This document shows, in pieces, positions 1 to 7,990 of a stretch of 64,000 nt of DNA (position 1 is its first letter; every line of letters starts with the position of its first letter). The notes beneath the pieces are model-generated. The model had not been told where the DNA came from. It was given only the letters and a program-made list of their open reading frames with translations, and did not search any database. The position numbers and the translations under genes were made by a program. The stretch spans positions 124,001 through 188,000 of the forward strand of contig NZ_FOSN01000007.1 in assembly GCF_900114285.1 (NCBI RefSeq), written 5' to 3'. Source of the stretch: Methylocapsa palsarum (GTDB lineage: Bacteria > Pseudomonadota > Alphaproteobacteria > Rhizobiales > Beijerinckiaceae).

Positions 1-149
1 AGCGGAGTCCGGCCCGCCTTTGACAGAGCTTCGAGATAGTCGGTCAGATCGCGACGGTAGGCCTCGATGGTGTTTTTCGCCGCGCCGCGCTCGGCGGCGA
101 TCATGTCGAGAAAGGATTCGAGCGTTTGGCGCGCGATCGGGGGCGGCAT
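1..149 (-). CDS. xerD: Tyrosine recombinase XerD-type, N-terminal fragment (runs off the window)
   Basis: Only the first 49 or so codons are inside the window. The ATG is at 149-147 on the minus strand and the frame continues past base 1. The visible part starts MPPPIARQTLESFL and continues with AAERGAAKNTIEAYRRDL, which is the SAM-like core-binding helix pattern of XerC/XerD integrases that resolve chromosome dimers at dif. In this family the catalytic R/H/Y residues lie much further along and cannot be seen here. The choice of XerD over XerC rests on my memory of alphaproteobacterial XerD N-termini and on the small membrane-protein gene just upstream, a pairing I recall from Rhizobiales. 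Confidence 0.7.
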   Translation of the reverse strand, partial: MPPPIARQTLESFLDMIAAERGAAKNTIEAYRRDLTDYLEALSKAGRTP

Positions 150-154
150 GAACG

Positions 155-298
155 CTACTTGTTCAGCCGCGCGGCGGGGATGGCCTGAGTGATCTCGCGC
201 GGCTGCGGCTCGACGAATGCGACGAGCGCGATCATCCCGGCGTAGACGAGGCCGCCAAGGATCGCCAGTCCCAGCAAAAATCGGATGAGCGTCGGCAC
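155..298 (-). CDS. Small single-pass membrane protein upstream of xerD
   Basis: A 47-residue frame starting VPTLIRFLLGLAIL and ending in a Pro/Arg-rich tail. I chose GTG at 298-296 because an AGGAG ribosome binding site lies 6 bases upstream; the longer frame up to 340 has no such site. It has one hydrophobic segment (about residues 5-27) followed by a short polar tail with the pattern FVEPQPREI. Similar tiny proteins preceding xerD are common in alphaproteobacteria and are often mis-named as kinases. No function is known to me. It ends 5 bases before the xerD start, so the two are probably co-transcribed. Confidence 0.6.
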   Translation of the reverse strand: MPTLIRFLLGLAILGGLVYAGMIALVAFVEPQPREITQAIPAARLNK

Positions 299-501
299 GC
301 AAATCTCCTGTTGGCCGCCCGGCGGAGGGAGCGTCGGCATTGGCCGATCGACCCGGTTCGGCCAGTCATGACCCTAACCGATCATGCCGCAAAAGTGTGA
401 ACGAACCTTGGACGGCGGCGGCGTTTGAAGATCCGCCTGCTCTGACCGACGTCGGGATCGCGCCAGCGCGGGCGGACGGGGGAGACAGGCACCGTCGCCT
501 G

Positions 502-571
502 GAGCGCTTTCCAGCCGAATGTGTTCATTCGGTCGATCAGAATTGATTCAATCCGATCGGAAAATGCTTTA
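502..571 (-). repeat. RIME-like two-hairpin element, truncated copy
   Basis: Shortened member of the 112-bp repeat family described at 44250-44585, in minus orientation. It keeps GAGCGCTTTCC at one end and CCGATCGGAA plus a degenerate outer arm at the other, but about 40 bp of the centre is missing. Its end overlaps the TAA stop (571-569) of the neighbouring L,D-transpeptidase-like gene. Confidence 0.75.
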
Positions 572-1297
572 GGCCGGCAGAAGGATCACCTTGGTCTTGA
601 TCGGCGTGCGCTCGTAGAGGTCGAGCATGTCCTGCGTCAGAAGGCCGGTGCAGCCGCTGGTGACGCCCCTGCCGATCGACTCGGGGTCGCTGGTCGAATA
701 GATCGTGCAGACCGTGTATTTGCCATTCTGATAAAGATAGAGCGTGCGGGCGCCGAGCGGATTGTCGAGGCCTCCCGGCATGCCGGCGGCGTATTTGGCC
801 GCCTCGGGCTGACGCACGATCATCTCCTTGGGCGGGGTCCAGGTCGCCCATTCCGCCTTGCGCCCGACGTATGCGTCGCCGTTCCACAGGAAGCCCTTGC
901 GGGGGACATTGGCGCCATAGCGGGTGGCGTTCCCGTCGCCTTCGACGCGGTAAACATAGTAATTGGCAGCATCGATGATGATCGTGCCGGGCGCTTCACG
1001 AGTGTCGTAGCGCACGGTCCGACGATAATATTTCGGATCGATCTTGCTGACGTCGACCGCCGGTATCGGAAATTTCTTTTCGGGTACGGGCCCGTAGAGC
1101 TTCGCCGCCTCCCTGTGGACGAGGTCGTCGGTTGTCGCGCAACCGGCGAGCCCGAGCGCGCCGAGACTGGCGGCGGAGCCGAACAGAAACGACCGGCGGT
1201 TGAGACGTTCCGACCGCAGCCCGAGCAAAGCCGCTTCGTCCATCTCGCCTGCGCCGGCAATCTCACCGTCCCTGATCATGATTTTGGAGTTTCCCAT
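569..1297 (-). CDS. Tat-exported L,D-transpeptidase (YkuD) family lipoprotein with altered active site
   Basis: 242 residues. A twin-arginine motif (NRRSFLFG, about residue 33) precedes a hydrophobic stretch ending in a lipobox-like LAGC, so it is probably exported by Tat and lipidated. The C-terminal half has the YkuD fold pattern (PGTIIID, YGANVPRKGF, MPGGLDNPLGARTLYL). Family enzymes form 3-3 peptidoglycan crosslinks or attach lipoproteins using a Cys nucleophile with a nearby His and Arg, normally IHGT..SSGCIR. Here the Cys is kept (SGCTG), but the His position reads IYST and the Arg after Cys is Gly. It may be inactive, altered in chemistry, or regulatory. Start ATG at 1297 has AGGA upstream; MDEAALL at 1243 is an alternative. 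Confidence 0.8.
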   Translation of the reverse strand: MGNSKIMIRDGEIAGAGEMDEAALLGLRSERLNRRSFLFGSAASLGALGLAGCATTDDLVHREAAKLYGPVPEKKFPIPAVDVSKIDPKYYRRTVRYDTREAPGTIIIDAANYYVYRVEGDGNATRYGANVPRKGFLWNGDAYVGRKAEWATWTPPKEMIVRQPEAAKYAAGMPGGLDNPLGARTLYLYQNGKYTVCTIYSTSDPESIGRGVTSGCTGLLTQDMLDLYERTPIKTKVILLPA

Positions 1298-1450
1298 ATC
1301 CTGTCGACGATCATCCTTGTTGATCTGAGATTGCCGTCACATCGCTCGAGAGGCAAGACCAAGCGTCGCTGGGCGGGGCTCGCCATGTGCAAGAACTCGT
1401 CCATGTGGTTTCGCAGTCACACATCGCGCAGACGTCCGCTTCGAATCCGT

Positions 1451-1663
1451 TCAGTCGATCCTGAAGGTCTCGCGCAACCAGCTCACGAGGCGCGCCTGAT
1501 CGCTGAGGATATCCATTTCGGGTTCCCTGACACGGCGGAACCCATGTTTTTCAAGCAGATCCGCTATTCGCAATCCGCGGTTAGCCGGGTTGACGACGGC
1601 GATGGTCTTCGTGGCGATTTCGACGGCGAGGGTGCGAGACATCGGCTTGGGGGGCTGCGGCAT
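1451..1663 (-). CDS. Hypothetical protein, about 70 residues
   Basis: A short frame starting MPQPPKPMSRTLAVEIATK and ending SWLRETFRID. It is soluble and mixed alpha/beta in character, with no signal peptide or membrane segment. I do not recognise the family. The ATG at 1663 is preferred over an upstream GTG at 1696 because the first residues of the longer form look non-coding, but no clear ribosome binding site supports either. It lies alone between the L,D-transpeptidase-like gene and mtaB. Confidence 0.4.
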   Translation of the reverse strand: MPQPPKPMSRTLAVEIATKTIAVVNPANRGLRIADLLEKHGFRRVREPEMDILSDQARLVSWLRETFRID

Positions 1664-1890
1664 TTGCGAAGGGCCTAATGGTTGAACGCCTCTCACGGCG
1701 ATCCGATGCTGCGAATTTCACCGGATCAAACTAGCACACGCGAAGGCGTGGGGGCGACGCCAACCGACGTGCCGCGGAGGAAGTTCTATAGCATTGGCCT
1801 TTCCGGCCATGACTTCCCGAGGCGATAGGGCGGACTTTTCTGTCCGCTTTTGGGAAACGGCCCAAAGCAGAAACTCATCCCGCCACATGC

Positions 1891-3168
1891 CTAACCGGCC
1901 ATCCCCGCGCGCGCCCCGACCAGCGCGCCGCCTTCGGCGCCGGTGATCCTCATCTCGATCATCCGCGAGGGCGGCGCGTCGCCGGTGCGCACGCGGGTGA
2001 AATCCTCTGCCTTGCCGATTCCGCCGCGCTCGGTCAGCACCCGCAGCGCCTTGCCGGTCTGGGCCGCGAGGTGGGCGCCGAGCGCCTTCGCCCCCAAAGC
2101 GCGAAGCCGCGCCGCGCGCTCCTTCACGGCCTGCGGCGCGACCTGCGGCATCCGGGCCGCCGGCGTTCCAGGGCGCGGCGAAAACGGAAAAACATGCAGG
2201 TGCGTCAGCCCGCAGTCCTCGACCAAAGCGAGGCTGTTCTCGAACATCGCCTCCGTCTCGGTCGGGAATCCGGCGATGAGATCGGCCCCGAAAACGATGT
2301 CCGGCCGCAGCCGCCGCAGCCTGGCGCAAACCTCGATGGCCTGGGCGCGGCCATGGCGCCGCTTCATGCGCTTCAGGATGAGATCATCGCCCGCCTGCAA
2401 CGACAGATGCAGATGCGGCATCAGCCGGGGTTCGCTGGCGAAGGCCTCGAACAGGTCTTCGTCCGCCTCGATGCAATCGATCGAGGAGAGCCGCAGCCGG
2501 GCGAGTCCGGGCGCGGCGCGCAAAATCGCCTTCGCCAGCGCGCCAAGCCTCGGGGCTCCCGCGAGGTCATGGCCGTAGGAGGTCAGATCGACGCCGGTGA
2601 GGACGATTTCCTTGAAGCCCTGAGCGGCGAGGCGGCGCGCGGCCACTTCGATTTCGGCCAGCGGGGCGGAACGCGAGGGGCCGCGCCCGAAGGGTATGAC
2701 GCAAAAGCTGCAGCGGTGGTCGCAGCCGGTCTGCACCGCAAGGAACGCGCGGGTGTGGTCCTCGACGCCCTCGGCGAGGACACGGGGGGCGCGGCCCGGC
2801 GCCATGATGTCAGAGATTGCGTCGCGATCTGGCGCGGCTCCGGACCAGACCGCGGGATCGGCCTTGTCCGAATTGCCGATCACGCGGGACACTTCCGGCA
2901 TGGCGGCGAAGGCGGCCGGACTGATCTGCGCGGCGCATCCGGTGACGACGATCTCGGCCCCCGGCCGCTCGCGCCTGATGCGGCGGATCGCCTGACGCGC
3001 CTGGCGCTCGGCTTCCGCCGTCACCGCGCAGGTGTTGACGATGACGAGGTCATCGCGTCCCCCGCCCCGTGCCGCCCGGCGAATGGCTTCGGAATCGACG
3101 AGGTTGAGGCGGCAGCCGAAGGTCAGCACCTCCACCCCGGCGGCGGGCGTGTTTTCAGGCCCGCTCAA
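1891..3168 (-). CDS. mtaB: tRNA (N6-threonylcarbamoyladenosine37-C2)-methylthiotransferase MtaB
   Basis: About 425 residues. It converts t6A37 to ms2t6A37 in ANN-reading tRNAs using two Fe-S clusters. The N-terminal MTTase domain shows the cluster cysteines in FGCRLN, NTCAVT and TGCAAQ. The radical-SAM domain has CDHRCSFC (CxxxCxxC), and a TRAM-like tail follows. The start is taken as TTG at 3168, which overlaps the dapF stop codon (TTGA) and so implies translational coupling. An in-frame ATG further upstream would lie deep inside dapF. dapF-mtaB is a common alphaproteobacterial pair. Confidence 0.9.
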   Translation of the reverse strand: MSGPENTPAAGVEVLTFGCRLNLVDSEAIRRAARGGGRDDLVIVNTCAVTAEAERQARQAIRRIRRERPGAEIVVTGCAAQISPAAFAAMPEVSRVIGNSDKADPAVWSGAAPDRDAISDIMAPGRAPRVLAEGVEDHTRAFLAVQTGCDHRCSFCVIPFGRGPSRSAPLAEIEVAARRLAAQGFKEIVLTGVDLTSYGHDLAGAPRLGALAKAILRAAPGLARLRLSSIDCIEADEDLFEAFASEPRLMPHLHLSLQAGDDLILKRMKRRHGRAQAIEVCARLRRLRPDIVFGADLIAGFPTETEAMFENSLALVEDCGLTHLHVFPFSPRPGTPAARMPQVAPQAVKERAARLRALGAKALGAHLAAQTGKALRVLTERGGIGKAEDFTRVRTGDAPPSRMIEMRITGAEGGALVGARAGMAG

Positions 3169-4037
3169 GCGGCGCGTTCCTCGAACAGCGCGGGATCGAG
3201 GCGGGTCTCGAACTCGAACTCCACCGGGCCGGTCATGACGACCATATCGTCGCCGCCGCGCCATTCGATCTCGAGATCGCCGCCCGGCAGGCTGACGATG
3301 GCGCGCCGGTCGCAGCGGCCGTCGCGGACGGCGGCGACGAGCGCGGCGCAGGCGGCCGACCCGCAGGCCCTCGTCAGGCCAGCGCCCCGCTCCCAGACAT
3401 CGAGCCGTATATGCGTCCGGGACAGGATTTCGGCGCGGGAAATGTTTGCCCGTTCGGGAAACATCGGATGGCGCTCCAGAATGGGGCCGAGCCGAGCCAG
3501 ATCGAAATCATCCGGGCCGCGGGGAAAGAAGATCGCATGCGGATTGCCCATGCTGACGGCGGAGGCCCGCAGCGTCCGGGAGGCGCCGTCGAGTTCGAAG
3601 CAGACCTCGACGTTCCTCGTGTCGGCGACAGGTTCGGCGAGGGGAATTTCGCGCCAGGCGAGGCGCGGGCGCCCCATTTCGACCGCGAAGGCCGATTCGC
3701 CGGTCCGTCTGCACCTGAGCTGGCCAGCGATCGTCTCGACGACCAGTTCCTCGTCCGGGGCGCCGCGCATCAAGGTCCAGGCGACGCAGCGGGTGCCGTT
3801 GCCGCAGGCGCCGGCTTCCGACCCGTCATTGTTGAAAATCGTGACGAAGGCCGCGGTCCCCGGCGAGCGCGGCTCCTGCAGCGCCATCAGCTGATCGAAG
3901 GCGAGCCCCTCGCCCCGCCAGATCGCGCGCGCCTGAGACCCGCTGACGGCCAACCCGCTACCGCGCAGATCGAGAACGACGATCTCATTGCCGAGACCGT
4001 TCATCTTGGTTACTAGCCTACCGGCAAGAGAATTCAT
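3165..4037 (-). CDS. dapF: Diaminopimelate epimerase
   Basis: 290 residues. It interconverts LL- and meso-diaminopimelate for lysine and peptidoglycan synthesis, using two cysteines as acid/base pair. Both are visible: the first in GACGNGTRC and the second in [11 protein letters not shown], which is the family hallmark. The N-terminus reads [18 protein letters not shown]; the alternative ATG at 4004 (MNGLGNE) would cut off the first strand. It forms an overlapping pair with mtaB. Confidence 0.92.
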   Translation of the reverse strand: MNSLAGRLVTKMNGLGNEIVVLDLRGSGLAVSGSQARAIWRGEGLAFDQLMALQEPRSPGTAAFVTIFNNDGSEAGACGNGTRCVAWTLMRGAPDEELVVETIAGQLRCRRTGESAFAVEMGRPRLAWREIPLAEPVADTRNVEVCFELDGASRTLRASAVSMGNPHAIFFPRGPDDFDLARLGPILERHPMFPERANISRAEILSRTHIRLDVWERGAGLTRACGSAACAALVAAVRDGRCDRRAIVSLPGGDLEIEWRGGDDMVVMTGPVEFEFETRLDPALFEERAA

Positions 4038-4223
4038 CGGGGCGCGTTCATTGTTTTGCAGACGCAATCCTATAGAAGAGGCAAGGCGGACAGCCGCTTT
4101 CGCCCCGGAAGCGAGTATCGCCAAGCAAACGCTGGGTTTGGCTGGCAAGATCCGGGGCGCGCGGCCGCATTGCGCGGATTCAAGTTTATTCAGCCAGAAT
4201 AGCTGAGATTTGGGAGCTGGCAT

Positions 4224-4919
4224 ATGGGAAACGGCGAAATGAAGCGTTCGGCGAAGATTGCGCTGGCTTGTTGCATGGCTCTCGTCGTGTTGGGGTTTTC
4301 TCCGCTCCGCGTTTCCGCGCAGACGCCGCCCGCCGCCCCTGCCGCAGCGCAAAACGCCGCCCCCGCCAAAGCCGCGGGCGATTCGGCGGCGCCGGCCCCG
4401 GCGCCCGCCCCTGATTCGGACCAGTCTCAGCCGCCGCCCGGCGTGCCGAGCGACGCCTCCGCCCAGACCCTCGACGTTCCGGCCCGGCCGGTCGCCTATC
4501 TCACCGGCGAGGGCGAATGGAGCAAGGGATTCAAGACCATCATGGGCGCCATCGAAAAGGTGAACGCCGCCATGAAGACCGCCGGATTGACGGCGGCCGG
4601 CCACCCGTTCACCGTCTTCCTCTCAACCGACGATAACAATTTTCACTTCGAGGCGATGGTGCCGCTGGCGGAGAAGCCCGCCGGCAAGACCGAATTGACC
4701 GATTCGGTGAAAATCAAGGACTCGCCCTCCGGGAAGGCGCTGAAGTTCCTGCATCGCGGCGCGTACGACGACATCGACTCGACCTACGATCTCATCACGG
4801 CGTTCATGGATGAGAAGGGGCTCGATTCCAAGAACATGTTCATCGAGGAATATCTCACCGACACCAAGGAACCCGAGGATTCCGGCTTCGAAGCCGACAT
4901 TTACGTGTTCCTCAAGTAG
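4224..4919 (+). CDS. Exported GyrI-like (AraC effector-binding fold) domain protein
   Basis: 231 residues. A signal peptide (about residues 1-33, ending VSAQ) is followed by a 40-residue Ala/Pro-rich linker and then a domain of about 150 residues with [43 protein letters not shown] and EEYLTDT. This order matches the GyrI-like small-molecule-binding fold. Export of such a domain suggests ligand sensing or sequestration in the periplasm; the ligand is unknown. The start is supported by GGGAG 7 bases before ATG; MKRSAK at 4239 is an alternative. Confidence 0.7.
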   Translation: MGNGEMKRSAKIALACCMALVVLGFSPLRVSAQTPPAAPAAAQNAAPAKAAGDSAAPAPAPAPDSDQSQPPPGVPSDASAQTLDVPARPVAYLTGEGEWSKGFKTIMGAIEKVNAAMKTAGLTAAGHPFTVFLSTDDNNFHFEAMVPLAEKPAGKTELTDSVKIKDSPSGKALKFLHRGAYDDIDSTYDLITAFMDEKGLDSKNMFIEEYLTDTKEPEDSGFEADIYVFLK

Positions 4920-4965
4920 GAGCGGGAGAAAGGGGGAGCGTCCAGGCGCGCCCCCGCTTCCGCGT

Positions 4966-5910
4966 TCAAAGCCGGATCGGGCCAAGATCTCCAATGGTCG
5001 AAGACCCCGGCAAAAGCCCGCGAGCGCGGGCTTCGATCTTGAAATTGCTGGCATTTCCGGTCACCTCATAGAGCAGGTAGCCGGCGCGGTGACGCGGCGC
5101 GCCCCGGATCGCAGAGGCGGAGGGCGCGCTGACGACCGGCACCAGCCCGTCCGGTCCTCTCATATGGGCGACGGATCGTCTGTGGCTGTGGCCGTGAATG
5201 ATCAGCTCGGCGCCGGCGCGGCGGATCAGCGCCTCGAACGCCCGCGCGTCCCTCAGCCCGCGCGCAGCGCCGGCGGCGGCGCTCTGGGGCGGGTGATGGA
5301 TCATCACGATGCGAACGAGGCCGCGCTGTCGCGCATCGATCAGCAGCGCTTCGCAGGCCTCTATTTGGGGCCGTCCCAAAAGTCCCGAGGCGATGAAGAA
5401 AGGGGTCGGCACGCCGGATGACAGGCCGATCAGGGCGACGTTTCCGCGCACTTTCATGTAGGGATAGCCTTCAACAGGCTGCCCGTCGTCCGCTTTAAGC
5501 CCCGGCTTCGCCGCCTCCCCTTCGAGGTCAAGCCTCGCCGGCTCTCCCCTTGTCCAGGGCGCGAAGGCGCGGGCGAGGTGGCGCATCGAACCGCGGACAT
5601 AGGCGTCGTGATTGCCCGGCACGAAGCTGACGTTCTCGCAGGGCCCGAGCGTCTCGAGCCAGCTCCCGGCGAGCTGGAATTCCGCGGGCAGGCCGATGTT
5701 CGAAATATCGCCGGTGACCGCGATATGATGGGGGTGATGCGCCTTGACGTCGGCGACGACCTGGCGGAGCGCGTCCATGTCATGAACAAGGCGCCGCCCG
5801 CTGGTCCAGTTCAGATAACCGGTGACGCGCTTGCCGATCAGGTCGCGCCGACGCGGCTTCGGCAGCGGCCCGATATGGGGGTCGGTCAGATGGGCGAGGA
5901 TGAAACTCAC
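4966..5910 (-). CDS. Calcineurin-like metallophosphoesterase
   Basis: 314 residues with the full metal-binding motif series: DPHIG near the N-terminus, GDISN, GNHD, MIHHPP and HGHSHR. These coordinate a dinuclear metal centre that hydrolyses phosphoesters. There is no signal peptide or membrane segment, so it is probably cytosolic. Substrate cannot be told from sequence; cyclic nucleotides or nucleotide-sugar/lipid phosphates are typical of relatives. It converges with the GyrI-like gene, the stop codons being 46 bases apart. Confidence 0.85.
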   Translation of the reverse strand: MSFILAHLTDPHIGPLPKPRRRDLIGKRVTGYLNWTSGRRLVHDMDALRQVVADVKAHHPHHIAVTGDISNIGLPAEFQLAGSWLETLGPCENVSFVPGNHDAYVRGSMRHLARAFAPWTRGEPARLDLEGEAAKPGLKADDGQPVEGYPYMKVRGNVALIGLSSGVPTPFFIASGLLGRPQIEACEALLIDARQRGLVRIVMIHHPPQSAAAGAARGLRDARAFEALIRRAGAELIIHGHSHRRSVAHMRGPDGLVPVVSAPSASAIRGAPRHRAGYLLYEVTGNASNFKIEARARGLLPGSSTIGDLGPIRL

Positions 5911-6067
5911 TTCTGCAATGTGCGCGGCCGCGAACGCGCGTCAAGACGGTTTGTGCGCCGCGGTCAAGAATAAGAGCGTCATCGCACGGCGATTTGCGGC
6001 GCCCCGGCCGCGATGATACGAGGCGAGGCGGTTCTTCGTCCCCTTCCCTGCCTCGCGTTTAATCCAG

Positions 6068-6589
6068 ATGACTGATCTTTCCCTCGTCCTCAGCCCGCTG
6101 ACGCAAGCCGATCTCGGCGCGATCGAACGTCTCGACGAACGCGCGTTCGGACCTGGACGATTCGCCCGCTCGGCCTATCGTCTGCGCGAAGGCGTCGAAC
6201 CCGATTATCATCTCTCCTTCGCCGCCCGCGTCGGCACCCTGCTCGTCGGAGCCAACCGGATGACGCCGATCCTCTGCGGCGACAGTCCGGCGCTGCTGCT
6301 TGGCCCGCTGACCGTCGATCCGGCGTTCCGCTCGAGCGGCATCGGCGAGGCCCTCGTCGGCAAATCGCTCGAGGCCGCGCGGACGGCGGGCCATGCGCTC
6401 GTGCTCCTCGTCGGCGATTTGTCCTACTACAGCAGGATGGGGTTCGTCCCGGCGCCGCCGGACAGGCTCGCCTTTATCGGCCCGGTCGATCCGGACCGCC
6501 TGCTGTACCACGAACTGGTTGAGGGCGCTTTTGCGCAGGCGAGGGGCAAGGTGCGCCGGGCCGGGGCTAGGGGCTCTCCGATCGCATGA
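6068..6589 (+). CDS. GNAT-family N-acetyltransferase (YhbS-like)
   Basis: 173 residues. The acetyl-CoA pyrophosphate loop is seen as RSSGIGEAL, preceded by LLGPLTVDPAF, and followed by ALVLLVGDLSYYSRMGF, which is typical of the YhbS subgroup. The acceptor is unknown. The last few residues (GSPIA) and the TGA stop are supplied by a RIME-like repeat that begins at about 6571, so the natural C-terminus may have been replaced. Confidence 0.82.
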   Translation: MTDLSLVLSPLTQADLGAIERLDERAFGPGRFARSAYRLREGVEPDYHLSFAARVGTLLVGANRMTPILCGDSPALLLGPLTVDPAFRSSGIGEALVGKSLEAARTAGHALVLLVGDLSYYSRMGFVPAPPDRLAFIGPVDPDRLLYHELVEGAFAQARGKVRRAGARGSPIA

Positions 6590-6680
6590 AGTCATGCGAT
6601 CGATCAGAAATCTCTCCAGAATCAAAGACTTGGGCATATTCTTCTCGATTGGATTGATTCACTCCGATCGGAATATGCTC
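6571..6680 (-). repeat. RIME-like two-hairpin element
   Basis: About 110 bp in minus orientation with both palindromes. One hairpin is formed by CGATCGCATGA and TCATGCGATCG, the other by GCATATTCTTCTCGATTGG and CCGATCGGAATATGC arms. The first arm is diverged (GGCTCTCC for GCGCTTTCC). The element contains the GNAT stop codon at 6587-6589. Confidence 0.85.
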
Positions 6681-6776
6681 AATAGGCTAATCCGGCCAGT
6701 TGGCGGCGCCGCAAGTTTGAGTTGAAAGTCGGCGTCGAGGGTGTAGCCTTCCATTGGGCAAACGGGGGAGACCGGC

Positions 6777-7943
6777 ATGAGCGACGGCGATCATCAAGCG
6801 CGCGCGTCAGCGGGCGGGAACGCTCCAAAACAGCAAAACGAACGTGAGCGCCTGATCGGCCTCATGGGGAACGAAAAGCATCAGCCGGACCGCGCGGTCT
6901 TCACCCGGACGGTTGACGGAACTTTGCTTTCCTATCAGCTCGGCATCGTCGAATTCGACGATCAGGGCGTGTGTCAGGCCCGCTCCCAAATGGACGCCAT
7001 CGCGGATCAGCTCGCGCGGTTCGGCGACGACGACGCGATCATCATCGTCTTCGTCCACGGCTGGAAACACGACGCGCGCGACGACGACGGCAATCTCGTC
7101 GACTTCTCAAAGGTGCTCGAAAAGGCCGTCATACGGGAAGCCGAAGTGGCGCAGAAAAATGCAAGGCTGGCGCGGCCGGTGTTCGGCCTTTTCGTCGGCT
7201 GGCGGGGCCTGACGCTCTACAGCCGGCATCTGGTTCTGGAGGAGATCAACCTTTCGCAAGTGACGTTCTGGGACCGGCAGGCGGCGGGGCTTCGAGTCGC
7301 CGTCGGCTCGATCCGCGAATTGCTCGGCCGCCTTCGCCAGTACCGCAACCAGAAGCCGCCCGGAAAGCGCCTCCTCGTCATTGTCGGGCACAGCTTCGGC
7401 GGCATGATCATCTATTCCGCCGTCGCGCAATCCCTGATCGAGGCGGCCGCGACGCCTCCCGGCGCGATATCCACGAGCTTCGCCGATCTCGTTCTGCTGG
7501 TGAATCCCGCGATCGAGGCGGCGCGCTATCTGCCGGTGCACGAATTGGTCAAGCTGCGGGATTTGGCGGCGCGGGCCGAGGACGCGCAGCACCCGGTCTT
7601 CATCTGCGTCACCTCCAGCAACGACTGGGCGACCGGCTTCGCTTTCCCTGCCGGAAATCTCTACAGGCTGGCGACGGAGAGATGGAAGAACGTCAAGGAG
7701 CGGCAGGCGATGATAAACACGATCGGGCATATTTCATGGATGAAAACCCATGATCTGATCGCCGTTGGAGAGGCCGGCACCGAGCGGCCGGCGCTGACCC
7801 CCAGCGCCGATACCCAAGGCGTCGGTCCGTTCTGGGTCGTTCGCGCCTCGCCTGACGTCATCAATGGACACAGCGATATTTTCCGTCCCGTGTTCCTTGA
7901 GTTCCTCGCCGAGCGGATCGGCCTGCATGTCGAGAGGGCGTAA
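6777..7943 (+). CDS. Alpha/beta hydrolase fold protein
   Basis: 388 residues. The central region has IIIVFVHGW followed later by LLVIVGHSFGGM, the nucleophile elbow of an alpha/beta hydrolase (Ser in GHSFG), and LLVNPAIEA. A His near the C-terminus (INGHSDIF) is a candidate catalytic base. It has no signal peptide, and the family in which it sits is poorly characterised (large uncharacterised esterase/lipase-like proteins). GGGGGAG stands just upstream of the ATG. It is flanked by a RIME element upstream and converges with the membrane protein gene ending at 7988. Confidence 0.7.
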   Translation: MSDGDHQARASAGGNAPKQQNERERLIGLMGNEKHQPDRAVFTRTVDGTLLSYQLGIVEFDDQGVCQARSQMDAIADQLARFGDDDAIIIVFVHGWKHDARDDDGNLVDFSKVLEKAVIREAEVAQKNARLARPVFGLFVGWRGLTLYSRHLVLEEINLSQVTFWDRQAAGLRVAVGSIRELLGRLRQYRNQKPPGKRLLVIVGHSFGGMIIYSAVAQSLIEAAATPPGAISTSFADLVLLVNPAIEAARYLPVHELVKLRDLAARAEDAQHPVFICVTSSNDWATGFAFPAGNLYRLATERWKNVKERQAMINTIGHISWMKTHDLIAVGEAGTERPALTPSADTQGVGPFWVVRASPDVINGHSDIFRPVFLEFLAERIGLHVERA

Positions 7944-7956
7944 GCCGAAGTATTCA

Positions 7957-7990
7957 CTTGGGCTCAGTCTTGGGCTCAGTCTTGGGCTCA
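7957..7990. repeat. 12-bp tandem repeat at a gene end
   Basis: CTTGGGCTCAGT is present twice in full (7957-7980) and once in part (7981-7990). It spans the stop codon of the minus-strand gene ending at 7988. Read on the minus strand one frame over, it encodes repeated E-P-K-T, which looks like a hydrophilic protein tail. Confidence 0.8.

Noticed and set aside
521-1678. A 385-codon open frame on the plus strand
   Set aside because: Antisense to the L,D-transpeptidase-like gene, and its start falls inside a RIME-like repeat.
2071-3894. A 607-codon open frame on the plus strand
   Set aside because: Antisense to mtaB and dapF; its translation is Arg/Gly/Ala-rich with no family pattern.
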